Part shown: positions 8,819 through 19,560 of the stretch, one piece after another
Layout of the letters: each line of letters opens with the position of its first letter
Position numbering within the stretch: position 1 is the first letter of the stretch
Origin: Sphingomonas sp. S2-65
GTDB taxonomy: Bacteria; Pseudomonadota; Alphaproteobacteria; Sphingomonadales; Sphingomonadaceae
Direction of reading: 5' to 3'
Length of the DNA stretch: 64,000 bases
Assembly: GCF_021513175.1 (NCBI RefSeq)
Contig: NZ_CP090953.1
Coordinates: forward strand, 1,173,001-1,237,000
Made by a program: the position numbers and the translations under genes
Notes under the pieces: generated by a model
The model's database searches: none
Told to the model about the DNA's origin: nothing
The model's input: only the letters and a program-made list of their open reading frames with translations

Positions 8819-10327
8819 TTACTGATTGTTCTGGCTGCGCAGGAAGCGGGGGATGTCGAGCGGGTCCTTGTCGTCGTCCTCGCCGGTCGGCTTGGCGCCG
8901 CGCGAAGCCGATGCCATGCGCTCGAACAAGGTGCCACCGGAGCGGCGGCCAGGCTTGGCCTGAGGCGCCTCTTCCTCCTCCGCGCCGGTCAGCCAGCGAC
9001 GGCGATTGCCGAACTCGGGCGGAGTCGCGGTGGGAGCCGGTGCCTGGGGCGCCAGCGGCGGCGGCACGGCATTGTCCGAACCGAGCAGCAGCTCGTCCGA
9101 ATCGTCCACGTCGTCGGCCCTGGTCGCCGGCTGCGGCGCCGGCGCGGGTGCCGGGTCATAGGCTTCGGGAACGCGCGGCGCTTCGGGTGCCTGCGGGGCG
9201 GGTTCCGGCGCGCTGGCGAATACCTGGTCCGAGAAGCCGGGTTCGGGCGCTGCGGGTGCGGGCTCCGGTTCCGGGGCTACCGCCGGCGCGTTGCGGCGCG
9301 GGCTTGAGAAGGAAAACACGCGCGGCTGTTCGACGGCGGCCGGTGCGGGCTTCGCCTGCGCATCGGCGTCGATGCCGGTCGCGACCACCGACACGCGGAT
9401 GCGGCCTTCCAGCTCGGGGTTGAATGCCGAACCCCAGATGATGTTCGCGTCGGGATCCACGAGCTCGCGGATGTGGTTCGCGGCCTCGTCGACTTCGAGC
9501 AGGCGCATGTCCTCGCCGCCGGTGATCGACACGATCACGCCCTTGGCGCCGTTCATGCTCACACCGTCCAGCAGCGGGTTGGCGATCGCCTTCTGCGCCG
9601 CGATCAGCGCGCGGTCGTCGCCGTCCGCCTCGCCGGTGCCCATCATCGCCTTGCCCATCTCCTGCATCACCGAACGGACGTCGGCGAAGTCGAGGTTGAT
9701 GAGGCCCGGCATGACCATCAGGTCGGTGATTCCGCGCACGCCCTGCTGCAGCACTTCATCGGCCATTTCGAAGGCCTGCTTGAAGGTGGTGTTGGCGTTG
9801 GCGATCAGGAACAGGTTCTGGTTCGGGATGACGATAAGCGTATCGACATATTTCTGCAGCTCTTCGATGCCGGCATCCGCGCTCGCCTGGCGGCGCTTAC
9901 CTTCGAAGGCGAACGGCTTGGTCACGACACCCACCGTCAGGATGCCCATGTCGCGCGCCGCCTTGGCGATCACCGGCGCCGCACCCGTGCCGGTGCCGCC
10001 GCCCATTCCCGCGGCGATGAAGCACATATGCGCGCCTTCCAGCGACTTCTGCACGTCATCGATGGTCTCTTCGGCCGCCGCGCGGCCGATCTCTGGCCGC
10101 GACCCGGCGCCCAGACCTTGCGTTATCTTGGCACCCAGCTGGATTCGCTGGGGCGCCGCCGACTGCTTCAGCGCCTGCGCGTCAGTGTTGGCGACCAGGA
10201 ACTCGACGCCCTGAACGTCCGCGCGGATCATGTTCGCGATCGCATTGCCACCCGCGCCACCGACGCCGATCACCGTGATCTTGGGCGTCAGTTCGTCGAC
10301 TTCTGCGGGAAGAAACTCAATACTCAT
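8819..10327 (-). CDS. ftsZ: Cell division protein FtsZ
   Basis: A 502-residue tubulin-like GTPase that polymerises into the Z ring. The N-terminal [18 protein letters not shown] and the tubulin signature [20 protein letters not shown] bind GTP. The C-terminal domain ([20 protein letters not shown]) is followed by an unusually long Pro/Ala/Glu-rich linker of about 160 residues, a length typical of alphaproteobacterial FtsZ. The conserved C-terminal peptide is [12 protein letters not shown], the docking site for FtsA and other partners. It is the last gene of the dcw cluster, separated from ftsA by about 107 bases that could hold an extra promoter. Confidence 0.98.
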   Translation of the reverse strand: MSIEFLPAEVDELTPKITVIGVGGAGGNAIANMIRADVQGVEFLVANTDAQALKQSAAPQRIQLGAKITQGLGAGSRPEIGRAAAEETIDDVQKSLEGAHMCFIAAGMGGGTGTGAAPVIAKAARDMGILTVGVVTKPFAFEGKRRQASADAGIEELQKYVDTLIVIPNQNLFLIANANTTFKQAFEMADEVLQQGVRGITDLMVMPGLINLDFADVRSVMQEMGKAMMGTGEADGDDRALIAAQKAIANPLLDGVSMNGAKGVIVSITGGEDMRLLEVDEAANHIRELVDPDANIIWGSAFNPELEGRIRVSVVATGIDADAQAKPAPAAVEQPRVFSFSSPRRNAPAVAPEPEPAPAAPEPGFSDQVFASAPEPAPQAPEAPRVPEAYDPAPAPAPQPATRADDVDDSDELLLGSDNAVPPPLAPQAPAPTATPPEFGNRRRWLTGAEEEEAPQAKPGRRSGGTLFERMASASRGAKPTGEDDDKDPLDIPRFLRSQNNQ

Positions 10328-10434
10328 CTACGATCTCCCTGCGCCGGCTGCACGGTGACGGCGCGTTTGAAACCTTTTCTGCACCAAGGCTCGGAGCGAC
10401 TCTAGCCTAAACCCGCGCCTCGTGCCGCATTTCT

Positions 10435-11694
10435 TTAATAATTTGCCCTAAACGCCGCCATCAGCCGCTGCAGCACCGCGCCGGGACTGGCCCGGGTGAC
10501 CATCTGATGCGCGGGTTCCAGGCTGCGCAGGTCGATCGGATCGGACGCGGCGAACCGCGCCAGCCCCGCCAGCGTTGCGAAAGCGGGCCCCGAATGCGCC
10601 TCGGGCAGTGCCGCCAGTCCGCGCGGTCGGCCGACACGCACGGCGCTGCCCAGCGCCTGCTGCGCATAGTCGGCGATGCCCTTCAGCTCGGCGCCACCGC
10701 CGGTCAGCACGATCTGCCGACCGACCGGGTCCTGGAAGCCCAGCTTCTTGAGCTCCTTCTGGATCTCGCCCATCAGCCGCTCCAGCCGCTGGCGGATGAT
10801 CCCGTTCAGCTGCGCCTTGGTGATGCGCATCCCCTCGACGCTTTCCTCCTGCGTCGCGGGCTGGACGTCGATCGTCTCGCGGTTGTCGCGTGGGGACAGG
10901 TTGGCCGATCCGTGGAAGCACTTGGTGCGCTCCGCCCATTGCCGCGCCGTGCCGAACGCCGAAGCGATGTCGTCGGTGACGTCCGCCGATCCCATCGGGA
11001 TCGACGCCAACCCCGCCAGCACGCCGCCGGCGAACACCGATACGTTGGTCACGCCCGCGCCGATCTCGACCAGCGCCACGCCCAGCTCGCGCTCTTCCTC
11101 GGTCAGGCAGGCAAGCCCGGTCGCCACCGGCGCGGCGATGATCGACCGCACTTCGAGATGCGCCGAGCGGACGCACAGGTCCAGGTTGCGGACCGGCGAG
11201 CCGTCGGTCGAGACGACATGGATGTCGACGCCTAGCCGGTCGGCGTGCAGACCCAGCGGGCGCTTCACGCCAGCGAGGCCGTCGACGGTGTAGCGGGTGG
11301 GTTGCGCATGCAGCACCATCTTGCCCTGCGGGTCGATGGCGTCGCGTCCCGCCTTGAGCAGTTCGTCGATGTCCGCCTGTTCGACTCGGTGGCCGCCCAG
11401 ATCGGCCTCGAGCTTGACCACGTCGGACACCAGGCCGCCCGCCGAGAAGCTGACCCACACATCCTCGATGTTGATCCCGGCGATGCGCTCCGCCTGCTCC
11501 ACCGCCTCGCGGATCGCGATCTCGGTCGCGCGCATGTCGGCGACATAGCCGCGCTTGACGCCCCGGCTCTCGCGCTGCCCGGTGCCCAGCACCACCAGCG
11601 AGCCGCTGTCGGTGCGCTGCGCGATCAGCGCCGAAACCTTGGACGAGCCCACGTCCAGTGCGGTGATCAACCCTTCGGTCGGAACCTTCGCCAT
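10435..11694 (-). CDS. ftsA: Cell division protein FtsA
   Basis: A 419-residue actin-fold ATPase that tethers FtsZ filaments to the inner membrane. The N-terminal phosphate-binding segment is LITALDVGSSKVSALIAQ, the SHS2 (1C) domain follows from about residue 85, and the ATPase phosphate 2 and adenosine motifs are seen in LVEIGAGVTNVSVF and QIVLTGGGAELKGI. The last 17 residues (GAVLQRLMAAFRANY) form the amphipathic membrane-targeting helix. The frame is open upstream into ftsQ, but the ATG at 11694 matches the family start and leaves a 4-base gap after the ftsQ stop. Confidence 0.97.
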   Translation of the reverse strand: MAKVPTEGLITALDVGSSKVSALIAQRTDSGSLVVLGTGQRESRGVKRGYVADMRATEIAIREAVEQAERIAGINIEDVWVSFSAGGLVSDVVKLEADLGGHRVEQADIDELLKAGRDAIDPQGKMVLHAQPTRYTVDGLAGVKRPLGLHADRLGVDIHVVSTDGSPVRNLDLCVRSAHLEVRSIIAAPVATGLACLTEEERELGVALVEIGAGVTNVSVFAGGVLAGLASIPMGSADVTDDIASAFGTARQWAERTKCFHGSANLSPRDNRETIDVQPATQEESVEGMRITKAQLNGIIRQRLERLMGEIQKELKKLGFQDPVGRQIVLTGGGAELKGIADYAQQALGSAVRVGRPRGLAALPEAHSGPAFATLAGLARFAASDPIDLRSLEPAHQMVTRASPGAVLQRLMAAFRANY

Positions 11695-11698
11695 TGCC

Positions 11699-12613
11699 CT
11701 ACTCCCCTGATTTCGTCGCATCGGCGGCCGTTGCCGCCACGGCTGGCGCCATGCGCCGCTGCACCACCATGTTGCCCGGCACCCGCATGTCGAAGCGGAT
11801 GCTGCCCTTGCCGAGCAGCCGCTGCTCGCCGTCCAGTTCGGCGAACTTGCGCAGCGCCGCACGCGACTCATCGTCGCCTTCGGGCAGCTGCAGCTTCTCG
11901 CCGGTGCTGAAGGTCAAGTCCCAGCGCCGGTTCCCGATCCACGTCGCCGCGCGCACCAGCGGCTTGAGCGCCGGCGCCGCGTCGAGCAGCGTCCGCCGCG
12001 CAGGCTCCTGCGAATTGGCGCCGTCGCCGACCAGCAGCGGCAGCTCGGGCATCGCCTCGCGCGACACCGGCTCCAGCGGCACGCCCGCGGTGTCCACCAG
12101 CATCAGCTGCCCGTGGTTCTGCCACACCGCCGCGGGCTCCCGCTCGACGATGAACACCCGCAGCGTGTCCGGCAGCCGCCGCGACACCCGCGCATCCTGC
12201 ACCCAGGGATATTGGAGCAACCGCTCCCGGATCGCCTTCAGATCCACCAGGGGCATCGCACGGCTGTGCTCACCGTCGAGCGCTTCGGCGATGATCGTCG
12301 TCTTATCCATGCGCTTGTTGCCGTCGACCTGGATCTGATCGACCTTCAGCCCCAGGTCGCCCAGCGTATTGGCCGCCGCGACGCCGACCATCCCGGGAAT
12401 GCCGGCCCACACGCCAAGCGCCAGCACCGCCGCACCCACCGCGCCGACGATGCTCCAGGTCGCGATTCCCTGCAGCGTCTTCTCGCTGAACGGCAGCGCG
12501 GCGACCGCCTGTTCTAGCATGCCCGGACGCTTGGGCCGGCGCGCCGGCGCCTTGCGCGCCTTGGGCGTCGCCCCGCGACGGGTCGCGGTCCGCTGGACGG
12601 GCCTGCGGCTCAA
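11699..12613 (-). CDS. ftsQ: Cell division protein FtsQ
   Basis: A 304-residue bitopic divisome protein. I place the start at a TTG (12613-12611) that overlaps the ddl stop as TTGA, giving an Arg/Lys-rich cytoplasmic N-terminus (SRRPVQRTATRRG). A transmembrane helix lies near residues 48-70 (WSIVGAVGAAVLALGVWAG). A POTRA domain follows (VDQIQVDGNKRMDKTTIIAE, then LLQYPWVQDARVSRRLPDTL) and then the FtsQ beta domain. The ORF continues upstream within ddl in another frame, but that part has no FtsQ character. FtsQ recruits FtsB/FtsL in other bacteria. Start confidence is moderate because TTG starts are uncommon. Confidence 0.93.
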   Translation of the reverse strand: MSRRPVQRTATRRGATPKARKAPARRPKRPGMLEQAVAALPFSEKTLQGIATWSIVGAVGAAVLALGVWAGIPGMVGVAAANTLGDLGLKVDQIQVDGNKRMDKTTIIAEALDGEHSRAMPLVDLKAIRERLLQYPWVQDARVSRRLPDTLRVFIVEREPAAVWQNHGQLMLVDTAGVPLEPVSREAMPELPLLVGDGANSQEPARRTLLDAAPALKPLVRAATWIGNRRWDLTFSTGEKLQLPEGDDESRAALRKFAELDGEQRLLGKGSIRFDMRVPGNMVVQRRMAPAVAATAADATKSGE

Positions 12614-13539
12614 GCGGCCGCTCCCAGAGCTTCGTCGACGATCCGCTGCACCAGCTCGCCATAGCTGATGCCCAGATGCTTCGCCTGCTCCGGAACCAGA
12701 CTGAGCGGAGTCATCCCCGGCTGGGTATTCACTTCCAGCAGGAACAGCCCCTCGACGCCCTGGCTGTCGTCCCAGCGGAAGTCGGACCGCGACGCGCCCT
12801 TGCACCCCAGCAGCCGGTGCGATTCCAGCGCGATGCGCTTGCACGCCTCGGTGACCTCGTCGGGGATCTGCGCGGGAAACACATGCTCGGTCAGCCCGTC
12901 GGTGTACTTCGAGTCATAATCATAGAAGCCGCTCTTGGGCTTCAGCTCGGTGACCCCCAGCGCCTGGTCGCCCAGCACTGCGGTGGTCAGCTCGCGCCCG
13001 CGGATGAACGGCTCGGCGAGCAGCTCGTCGAACTCCTGCCACGGCCCCTTGGCGCCCGGCGCGATCGGCGAGCCGTAATTGCCCTCGGCGGTGACGATCG
13101 CCACGCCGACCGACGATCCCTCGTTCACCGGCTTGAGCACATAAGGCCGCGGCAGCGGATCGCGCTCGAACAGCTCGGCGCTGCGCACCATCCGCCCGCC
13201 CGGCATCGGCACGCCGTGGGGCACCAGCGCCTGCTTGGTCAGCTGCTTGTCGATCGCGATCACCGACGTGACCAGCCCGGAATGCGTATAAGCAATGCCC
13301 ATCAGGTCGAGCATGCCCTGAATGGTCCCGTCCTCGCCAGGGGTCCCATGCAGCGCGTTGAACACCAGGTCGGGCTTCAACCCTGCCAGGGTCACCGCCA
13401 CGTCGCGGTCCATGTCGACCCGGGTCACCTTGTGCCCGCGCGCTTCCAGCGCATCGGCGACGCCATTGCCCGACATCAGCGAAACCTCGCGTTCGGCGGA
13501 CCACCCGCCCATCAGCACGGCGATGTGCAACTGCGTCAC
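12610..13539 (-). CDS. ddl: D-alanine-D-alanine ligase
   Basis: A 309-residue ATP-grasp enzyme that makes the D-Ala-D-Ala dipeptide for peptidoglycan precursors. The N-terminal motif is IAVLMGGWSAEREVSLMSG, the substrate loop is NALHGTPGEDGTIQGMLDLM, the ATP-grasp segment is YVLKPVNEGSSVGVAIV, and the metal-binding end is LLEVNTQPGMTPLSLVPEQA. The start is a GTG at 13539 in a GTGA overlap with the murB stop; the frame continues upstream without homology. The gene ends in a TTGA overlap with ftsQ. Its length agrees with the family's 300-320 residues. Confidence 0.97.
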   Translation of the reverse strand: MTQLHIAVLMGGWSAEREVSLMSGNGVADALEARGHKVTRVDMDRDVAVTLAGLKPDLVFNALHGTPGEDGTIQGMLDLMGIAYTHSGLVTSVIAIDKQLTKQALVPHGVPMPGGRMVRSAELFERDPLPRPYVLKPVNEGSSVGVAIVTAEGNYGSPIAPGAKGPWQEFDELLAEPFIRGRELTTAVLGDQALGVTELKPKSGFYDYDSKYTDGLTEHVFPAQIPDEVTEACKRIALESHRLLGCKGASRSDFRWDDSQGVEGLFLLEVNTQPGMTPLSLVPEQAKHLGISYGELVQRIVDEALGAAA

Positions 13540-14435
13540 TTCTCTACCCCAACTCGCTGGATTTCCCATTCGAGCGTAACGCCCGACTGCGCCTTCACCT
13601 TGTCCCGCACCTCTTCGCCCAGCGCCTCGATGTCCGCCGAACTGGCATTGCCCAGGTTGAGCAGGAAATTGCAGTGCTTCTCGCTGACCTGCGCGTCCCC
13701 CCGCCGCAAGCCCCGGCACCCGGCCGCATCGACCAGCGCCCAGGCCTTGTGCCCGTCCGGGTTCTTGAAGGTCGATCCGCCGGTCTTGGACCGCAGCGGC
13801 TGCGATTCCTCGCGGGCGGCGGCGATGCGGTCCATCTCCGCCTGCACGACCGCCGGTTCCTCATTATGCCCGCGGAACGTCGCCGAGACGACGATCGCGC
13901 CTTCGGGAAGGTCGCTGTGGCGATAGGTATAGCCAAGCTCGGCCAGCGCCAGCGTCCGCCGCTCACCCGATCGCAGCACCACGTCGCACTCGACCAGCAC
14001 GTCCTTGGTCTCGCGCCCGTACGCGCCGCCATTCATCCGCACGAAGCCGCCGACCGTGCCGGGGATCGAACGCAGGAACTCGACGCCGCCGATGCCCGCA
14101 TCGCGCGCGCTCGACGACACCAGGATCCCGCTCGCCCCCCCGCCGCAGCGCAGCGTCACCGCGTCCACGCGCTCGACCTTGGCGAACGGCTTGCCCAGCC
14201 GGATCACCACGCCGGGCACGCCGCCGTCGCGCACGATCATGTTCGAACCCAGCCCCAGCCCCATCACCGGCACCGAAGGATCTAGGGCGAACAGGAAGCT
14301 GCTAAGGTCCTCTACATCCGCCGGCTCGAACAGCCATTCCGCCGCGCCGCCCGCCTTGAACCAGACCAGAGGGGCAAGCGGCGCCCCCTGCGTCAATCGC
14401 CCGCGCACCGGGGGAAGCGCGTAGCAGACGCTCAC
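13536..14435 (-). CDS. murB: UDP-N-acetylenolpyruvoylglucosamine reductase
   Basis: A 299-residue FAD enzyme that reduces the enolpyruvyl group to form UDP-MurNAc. FAD-binding motifs are seen in [20 protein letters not shown] and in [20 protein letters not shown]. The catalytic Ser lies in [20 protein letters not shown], where it donates the proton. The form is the shorter type II MurB usual in alphaproteobacteria. The start is a GTG at 14435 overlapping the murC stop as GTGA; the end overlaps ddl by 4 bases. Confidence 0.97.
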   Translation of the reverse strand: MSVCYALPPVRGRLTQGAPLAPLVWFKAGGAAEWLFEPADVEDLSSFLFALDPSVPVMGLGLGSNMIVRDGGVPGVVIRLGKPFAKVERVDAVTLRCGGGASGILVSSSARDAGIGGVEFLRSIPGTVGGFVRMNGGAYGRETKDVLVECDVVLRSGERRTLALAELGYTYRHSDLPEGAIVVSATFRGHNEEPAVVQAEMDRIAAAREESQPLRSKTGGSTFKNPDGHKAWALVDAAGCRGLRRGDAQVSEKHCNFLLNLGNASSADIEALGEEVRDKVKAQSGVTLEWEIQRVGVEK

Positions 14436-15850
14436 GCCGTGACGCCTGCACGCGCCTGGGCGATGCCCTCGGCCAGGCCCGCGGCCCATTTGGTGATGTC
14501 GCCGGCGCCCAGGCACACCACCAGGTCGCCGGGCACCGCCGCCTCGGCCAGCACCCGCGCCAGCGCGTCGGCGTCGTCGACCACAGCCGCCGATCGGTGC
14601 CCGCGCCGCTTCACGCCCTCGACCAGCGCCTCGGCCGACACGCCTTCGCGCGGATGCTCGCCCGCGGCATAGACCGGCGTCACCAGCACCATGTCGGCGT
14701 CGTTGAACGCCTGGGCGAAGTCGTCCATCAGCCCCTCGAGGCGCGAATAGCGATGCGGCTGCATGACTGCGATCACGCGGCCCTGCGCGCTTTCCCGCGC
14801 CGCCGACAGCACCGCGCGGATCTCCACCGGATGGTGGCCATAATCGTCGATCACGGTGATCCCGTCGACTTCGCCGACCTTGGTGAAGCGCCGCTTCACG
14901 CCGCCGAACTGGGCGAAGCCCTGCTGGATCGTGGCATCGGGAATGCCCAGCTCCAGCGCCACGCCGATTGCGGCCAGCGCGTTCTGGACATTGTGGCGGC
15001 CGGGCATCGGCAAGTCGATATTCTCGATCGACCGCGTGCTGCCGTCGCGCTGGCGAATGATGACCTCGAAGCGGTTGCCGCCCAGATAGGGGGTGACGTT
15101 CACGCCGCGCACGTCGGCGCTGGCGGCGAAGCCATAGGTCACGATCCGCCGGTCGCGCACGCGCGGGATGATCGCCTGCACTTCGGGATGGTCGAGGCAC
15201 AGCAAGGCCGCGCCATAAAAGGGCACGTTCTCGACGAACTCGACATAGGCGTCCTTGGCGCGGTCGAACGAGCCATAATGGTCGAGATGCTCGGGATCGA
15301 TGTTGGTGACGACTGCGATCGTGCCATCCAGCCGCAGGAAGCTGCCGTCGCTCTCGTCGGCCTCGACCACCATCCAGTCGCTGTCGCCAAGCCGGGCGTT
15401 GGAGCCATATTGGTTGATGATCCCGCCGTTGATCACGGTGGGGTCGACATGGCCGGCGTCGAGCAGCGCCGCGACCATCGAAGTCGTCGTCGTCTTGCCG
15501 TGCGTCCCCGCCACCGCGACGGTGGACTTGAGCCGCATCAGCTCGGCGAGCATCTCCGCGCGACGCACCACCGGAATGCGGCGCTCATAAGCGGCCTCGA
15601 CCTCGGGGTTGGTCCGCACGATCGCCGTCGAGGTGACGACCACCGCCGCGTCGCCCAGATTGTCGGCCTTGTGCCCGATCGTCACCGGTATGCCGCGGTC
15701 GCGCAGCCCCTGGACGACATAGCCCTCGGCCACGTCCGAACCCTGCACCTGATATCCAAGATTGTGCATCACCTCGGCGATGCCCGACATGCCAATGCCG
15801 CCGATCCCGACGAAGTGGATCGTGCCGATGTCGGTTGCGACACCCTTCAT
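14432..15850 (-). CDS. murC: UDP-N-acetylmuramate-L-alanine ligase
   Basis: A 472-residue Mur ligase that adds the first L-Ala to UDP-MurNAc. The Rossmann-like N-terminus is [20 protein letters not shown], the ATP P-loop is [19 protein letters not shown], and the third domain holds [20 protein letters not shown], a MurC signature. The ATG at 15850 is chosen by homology; the frame is open further upstream. It begins 13 bases after the murG stop, the largest gap in this half of the cluster, and ends in a 4-base overlap with murB. Confidence 0.97.
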   Translation of the reverse strand: MKGVATDIGTIHFVGIGGIGMSGIAEVMHNLGYQVQGSDVAEGYVVQGLRDRGIPVTIGHKADNLGDAAVVVTSTAIVRTNPEVEAAYERRIPVVRRAEMLAELMRLKSTVAVAGTHGKTTTTSMVAALLDAGHVDPTVINGGIINQYGSNARLGDSDWMVVEADESDGSFLRLDGTIAVVTNIDPEHLDHYGSFDRAKDAYVEFVENVPFYGAALLCLDHPEVQAIIPRVRDRRIVTYGFAASADVRGVNVTPYLGGNRFEVIIRQRDGSTRSIENIDLPMPGRHNVQNALAAIGVALELGIPDATIQQGFAQFGGVKRRFTKVGEVDGITVIDDYGHHPVEIRAVLSAARESAQGRVIAVMQPHRYSRLEGLMDDFAQAFNDADMVLVTPVYAAGEHPREGVSAEALVEGVKRRGHRSAAVVDDADALARVLAEAAVPGDLVVCLGAGDITKWAAGLAEGIAQARAGVTA

Positions 15851-15863
15851 GCGCCGAAAACCC

Positions 15864-17015
15864 TCATGCGTGCGCAAGCCTTCCCTGAAATGCCTTGCGG
15901 CGGATCGCGATCGGCGCGGTCGGCGCGTGAATCGATTCCACCAGGTCGGCCAAGTCGCTCGCGGCATGCGGGCGGCCGCAGCTGCGCGCGCGCGACGCCG
16001 CATTCTCCAGCCCCTGGGTGTCGAGGCCCAGCTTCTGGATCTGCTTGGCCAGTTCGGCCGCGGTGAACGCCTTTTGCGTGATGGTGCGCGCACCACCCGC
16101 CTTGGTGATCTCGCGCGCATTGGCGGTCTGGTGATCGTCGGTCGCGGTGGGCAGCGGCACCAGGATCGCCGGACGGCCGGCGGCGGTAAGCTCGGCGATG
16201 GTCGACGCCCCTGCCCGCGCGATCACCACATGCGCCCAGGCCAGTGCCTCGGGCATGTCGGCGATATAGGTCGACAGGTCGGCGGGGATCTCATGCGCCT
16301 GATATTTGGCGCGCACCGCGTCGATATCCTCGATCCGCGCTTGATGCGTCACTTGCAGCCGGCGGCGGAAATGCACCGGCAGCAGCGCCAGGCCATCGGG
16401 CACCACCTGGCTCAGCACGGTCGCGCCCTGGCTTCCGCCGGTGACCAGCACGCGGAAAATGCCTTCCTCGTCCAGCGCGGGATAGGGCCGCTCGCGCAGC
16501 GCCAGCACCGCCTCGCGCACCGGATTGCCGACCAGATGGGTCTTGGCGGCCCAGCCCGGCTTCATCCGCTCGACCTGGTCATAGGACGTGGCGATCGCCT
16601 TCACGCGCCCGGCAACGAACCGGTTCACGCGGCCAAGCACCGCGTTCTGCTCATGGATCACGGTGGGAATGTCCGCACGGAACGCCGCCAGCAGCGACGG
16701 CAGCGCCGGATAGCCGCCAAAGCCGATCACGGCGGCCGGCTTCAGCTCACGGTACAGCCGCAACGCCATCGACCGTCCCGCCACGACGTTGCGCATCGCA
16801 CGAACATAGCCCAGCGGCCCGCCACCCAGGCGCCCGGCCGGCAGGACATGCGTCTCGACATCCTCGAACAGTCCGGGAAAGCGCACGCCCCGGTCATCGC
16901 TCACCAGCGCGACATGGTGGCCGCGGCTGGCAAGCTCCGCCGCCAGCGCCGCGGCCGGCACCATATGCCCGCCGGTTCCCCCCGCTGCCAGGACATAGCT
17001 GCGCGCGTTCGTCAT
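15864..17015 (-). CDS. murG: UDP-GlcNAc:undecaprenyl-PP-MurNAc-pentapeptide GlcNAc transferase
   Basis: A 383-residue GT-B glycosyltransferase acting at the inner face of the membrane to convert lipid I to lipid II. Motifs in order: [20 protein letters not shown] (G loop 1), [51 protein letters not shown] (G loop 3) and [20 protein letters not shown] for the UDP-GlcNAc site. The start is the ATG at 17015, overlapping the ftsW stop as ATGA. The very long open frame upstream is a shadow of ftsW. Confidence 0.97.
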   Translation of the reverse strand: MTNARSYVLAAGGTGGHMVPAAALAAELASRGHHVALVSDDRGVRFPGLFEDVETHVLPAGRLGGGPLGYVRAMRNVVAGRSMALRLYRELKPAAVIGFGGYPALPSLLAAFRADIPTVIHEQNAVLGRVNRFVAGRVKAIATSYDQVERMKPGWAAKTHLVGNPVREAVLALRERPYPALDEEGIFRVLVTGGSQGATVLSQVVPDGLALLPVHFRRRLQVTHQARIEDIDAVRAKYQAHEIPADLSTYIADMPEALAWAHVVIARAGASTIAELTAAGRPAILVPLPTATDDHQTANAREITKAGGARTITQKAFTAAELAKQIQKLGLDTQGLENAASRARSCGRPHAASDLADLVESIHAPTAPIAIRRKAFQGRLAHA

Positions 17016-18241
17016 GTGTTGCTCCAACGCCCCCGATAGGATGATCGCTTCAGATACGGGTTTCGCCGCGTGAAAGCGAGCAGCAGGCCAAAGCCGATCG
17101 ACAGCGCGATCATCGACGATCCTCCATAGCTGATGAACGGCAGCGTCATGCCCTTGGACGGGGCGATGCCGGTGTTCACCGCCATGTTGATCAGCGCCTG
17201 CACGCCGAACTGCGCGGCAAGGCCGGAGGCCGCGAGCAGCTTGAACGCGTCTTCCTCGTCGAGCTGCTTCATCAGCACCCGGATGACGATCGCGGCATAC
17301 AGCACGACGATCACCGCGCAGGCGAGCAGCCCGAACTCCTCGCCGATGACCGAGAAGATATAGTCGGTATGCGCCTCGGGCAGGCGGAACTTCATCTGGC
17401 CGCTGCCCGGCCCGGTGCCGGTGAACCCGCCGGCGGTCAGCGTGTCGTGCGCCATCTCGACCTGGTATCGGTCGGCGAGCGCCGCTTCCTTGGTCGGGAA
17501 CAGGAAATTGTCGATGCGGGTGCGCGCGGTGTCGTAGAACAGATATGCCGCCACGACGCCCGCGACCGCGGTTCCCGCCAGCCCGCCGATCGCCGCGGGC
17601 GAGATGCCCGACACCACCAGCAGGATCACCCACACCAGCCCGAACACGATCGTCTGCCCGAAATCGGGCTGCATCATCAGCAGCACGCCGACCAGCGCCG
17701 TCACCCCGCCGGTGATGAACAACACCGGCAATTCGGGGTCCTTGGCGCGGAACGATAGCATCCACGCGGTTGACACGATGAACAGCGGCTTCAGGAATTC
17801 GGACGGTTGCAGGTCCGAAAAGCCCAGGCTGATCCAGCGCCGCGCGCCATTGGTCTCGTGGCCGATGAACGGCACCAGCAGCAGCAGGAACAGGAAGAAC
17901 GCGGCGCCCAGCAGCGACAGCCGCCGCGCCAGCGTGACCGGCAGCATCGACACGCCGATCAGCACCGGCATCGACACGCCGACCCACATCAGCTGGCGCC
18001 AGAAATAATACATTGCGGGCACGACATGCCCCGCACCCGAATAGCGCCGCGCCGTCGCCGGCGAAGCCGCCGCCACCGCGACCAGGCCGATCGCGATCAG
18101 CAGCATCGCCAGCAACAGCAGCATGCGGTCGACTTCCCAGAACCACATGCCCGCGCGCGAGGTGTTGGCACGGCTCAGTTGGTTGGAAACGCGACGTTTT
18201 ACCTCGGTGCTGACGGCCTGTGTCTCGGCTGGCTTGTTCAT
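17012..18241 (-). CDS. ftsW: Lipid II glycosyltransferase FtsW (SEDS family)
   Basis: A 409-residue SEDS polytopic protein, the septal peptidoglycan polymerase that works with FtsI. About ten hydrophobic helices are visible. Conserved features are GARRWISLGFSDLQPSEFLK, MQPDFGQTIVFGLVWVILL, the large periplasmic loop ending LPEAHTDYIFSVIGEEFGLL, and the C-terminal LPFISYGGSSMIALSIGFG. The ATG at 18241 overlaps the murD stop by 4 bases. A cytoplasmic N-terminus of about 38 residues precedes the first helix. Confidence 0.97.
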   Translation of the reverse strand: MNKPAETQAVSTEVKRRVSNQLSRANTSRAGMWFWEVDRMLLLLAMLLIAIGLVAVAAASPATARRYSGAGHVVPAMYYFWRQLMWVGVSMPVLIGVSMLPVTLARRLSLLGAAFFLFLLLLVPFIGHETNGARRWISLGFSDLQPSEFLKPLFIVSTAWMLSFRAKDPELPVLFITGGVTALVGVLLMMQPDFGQTIVFGLVWVILLVVSGISPAAIGGLAGTAVAGVVAAYLFYDTARTRIDNFLFPTKEAALADRYQVEMAHDTLTAGGFTGTGPGSGQMKFRLPEAHTDYIFSVIGEEFGLLACAVIVVLYAAIVIRVLMKQLDEEDAFKLLAASGLAAQFGVQALINMAVNTGIAPSKGMTLPFISYGGSSMIALSIGFGLLLAFTRRNPYLKRSSYRGRWSNT

Positions 18242-19560
18242 CCGAGCGCTTCCACGGCATCCCGGAACGCCTGGCCGCGCGCCTCATAATCCTTGAACTG
18301 GTCGAACGACGCGCAGGCCGGCGATAACAGCACGGTTTCGCCTGGCCGCGCCTGCGCGGCGGCGCTGCGGACGGCTGCCTCCAGCGTGCCCGCGCGCTCC
18401 ACCGGCATGTCGCCGGCCAGCAGCTCGGCAAACCGGTCGCTCGCCTCGCCGATGGTGTAAGCCTTCGCCACATGCCCGAAGCCGGGACGGCAGGCGTCGA
18501 GATCATCGGTCTTCGCCAGCCCGCCGACGATCCAGTGGATGCGGTCGAACGCGGCGAGTGCCGGCGCGGTCGAGGTCGGGTTGGTCGCCTTGCTGTCGTT
18601 GACGAACAGCACGCCCTCGCGCGTGGCGACGCGTTCCATGCGGTGCGGCAGTCCGCCGAAGCTCTCCAGCCCGCGGTCGATCGCCGCCTGCTCGATCCCC
18701 AATGCCTGGCACACGGCGATCGCCGCCAGTGCGTTCTGGGCGTTGTGGGGCCCCTGCAATGCCGGCCAGCGCGACTGGTCCATGCACACGCCCGGAGCGA
18801 TCTTGGTCAGGTCCGCCGAACGACCCGAGGTCGCCAGCCCGCGCGCGATTGCCGCCGAGGCCGCATCGCCGATCCCGATCACCGCGCCATGCCCCACCGA
18901 CTGCATCGCGAACAGCCGCGCCTTGGACGCGGCATAGCCTTCGAACCCGTCATAGCGGTCGAGGTGATCCGGCGTGATGTTGAGCAGCACCGCCACGTCG
19001 CAATCCAGGGTCCGCGTCAGGTCGATCTGGTAACTCGACAGCTCGAGCACATACACGCCCCCTTCCGGCAGCGGATCGCGCCCAAGGATCGGCAGCCCGA
19101 TATTGCCCCCGGCAAGGCTGGGCCGCCCGGCGGTGCGGCAGATATGATCGATCAGCGCGGTCGTGGTCGACTTCCCGTTGGTCCCAGTGATCCCCACCAC
19201 CTGGTGCCCCGGCAGCCCACCGCGCGCCTGCGCGAACAGCTCGATGTCGCCAATCACCGGCACCCCGAACGCCGCCGCATGCGCCGCGATCGGATGGGTG
19301 TTGAGCGGCACCCCCGGTGACACGACCACCCCGGCAAAACCCGTAAGGTCCAACGTCAACGGATCGGCAACAACAATCTCCCTCTCCCCTTCAGGGGAGA
19401 GGGTCGGGGAGAGGGGCAGTGCGGCCCGAGCCGCCTCGCTAGAATCCCAGACAACAACCTCGGCCCCGCTAGCCACCAGGGCATGCACAGTCGCAAGCCC
19501 GGAGCGGGCAAGCCCGAGCACTGCATAGCGTTTGCCGCGCCAGGCGGTGCTCGTGATCAC
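18238..19560 (-). CDS. murD: UDP-N-acetylmuramoylalanine-D-glutamate ligase (with in-frame repeat insertion)
   Basis: A 440-residue Mur ligase that adds D-Glu to UDP-MurNAc-L-Ala. The ATP site is [20 protein letters not shown], followed by [20 protein letters not shown] and [20 protein letters not shown]; the C-terminal domain has [20 protein letters not shown]. The start is a GTG at 19560 overlapping the mraY stop as GTGA. Residues about 48-61 ([14 protein letters not shown]) have no counterpart in the family: they are the translation of a palindromic DNA repeat at 19380-19417. The insertion lies in the variable part of the N-terminal UDP-binding domain, just before VSPGVPL, and keeps the frame open. 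The rest looks intact, so the enzyme is probably functional. Confidence 0.96.
   Translation of the reverse strand: MITSTAWRGKRYAVLGLARSGLATVHALVASGAEVVVWDSSEAARAALPLSPTLSPEGEREIVVADPLTLDLTGFAGVVVSPGVPLNTHPIAAHAAAFGVPVIGDIELFAQARGGLPGHQVVGITGTNGKSTTTALIDHICRTAGRPSLAGGNIGLPILGRDPLPEGGVYVLELSSYQIDLTRTLDCDVAVLLNITPDHLDRYDGFEGYAASKARLFAMQSVGHGAVIGIGDAASAAIARGLATSGRSADLTKIAPGVCMDQSRWPALQGPHNAQNALAAIAVCQALGIEQAAIDRGLESFGGLPHRMERVATREGVLFVNDSKATNPTSTAPALAAFDRIHWIVGGLAKTDDLDACRPGFGHVAKAYTIGEASDRFAELLAGDMPVERAGTLEAAVRSAAAQARPGETVLLSPACASFDQFKDYEARGQAFRDAVEALG
19380..19417. repeat. Palindromic element inserted in the murD coding sequence
   Basis: An 11-bp inverted repeat, CCCTCTCCCCT (19380-19390) and AGGGGAGAGGG (19393-19403) with a 2-base loop, followed by a half-related tail GTCGGGGAGAGGGG. 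Translated on the minus strand it gives the peptide [14 protein letters not shown], a peptide familiar as the product of intergenic REP-like repeats read through in proteobacterial annotations. The same CTCTCCC/GGGAGAG theme recurs at 22.0-22.2 kb and 61.5-61.7 kb. Confidence 0.85.
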
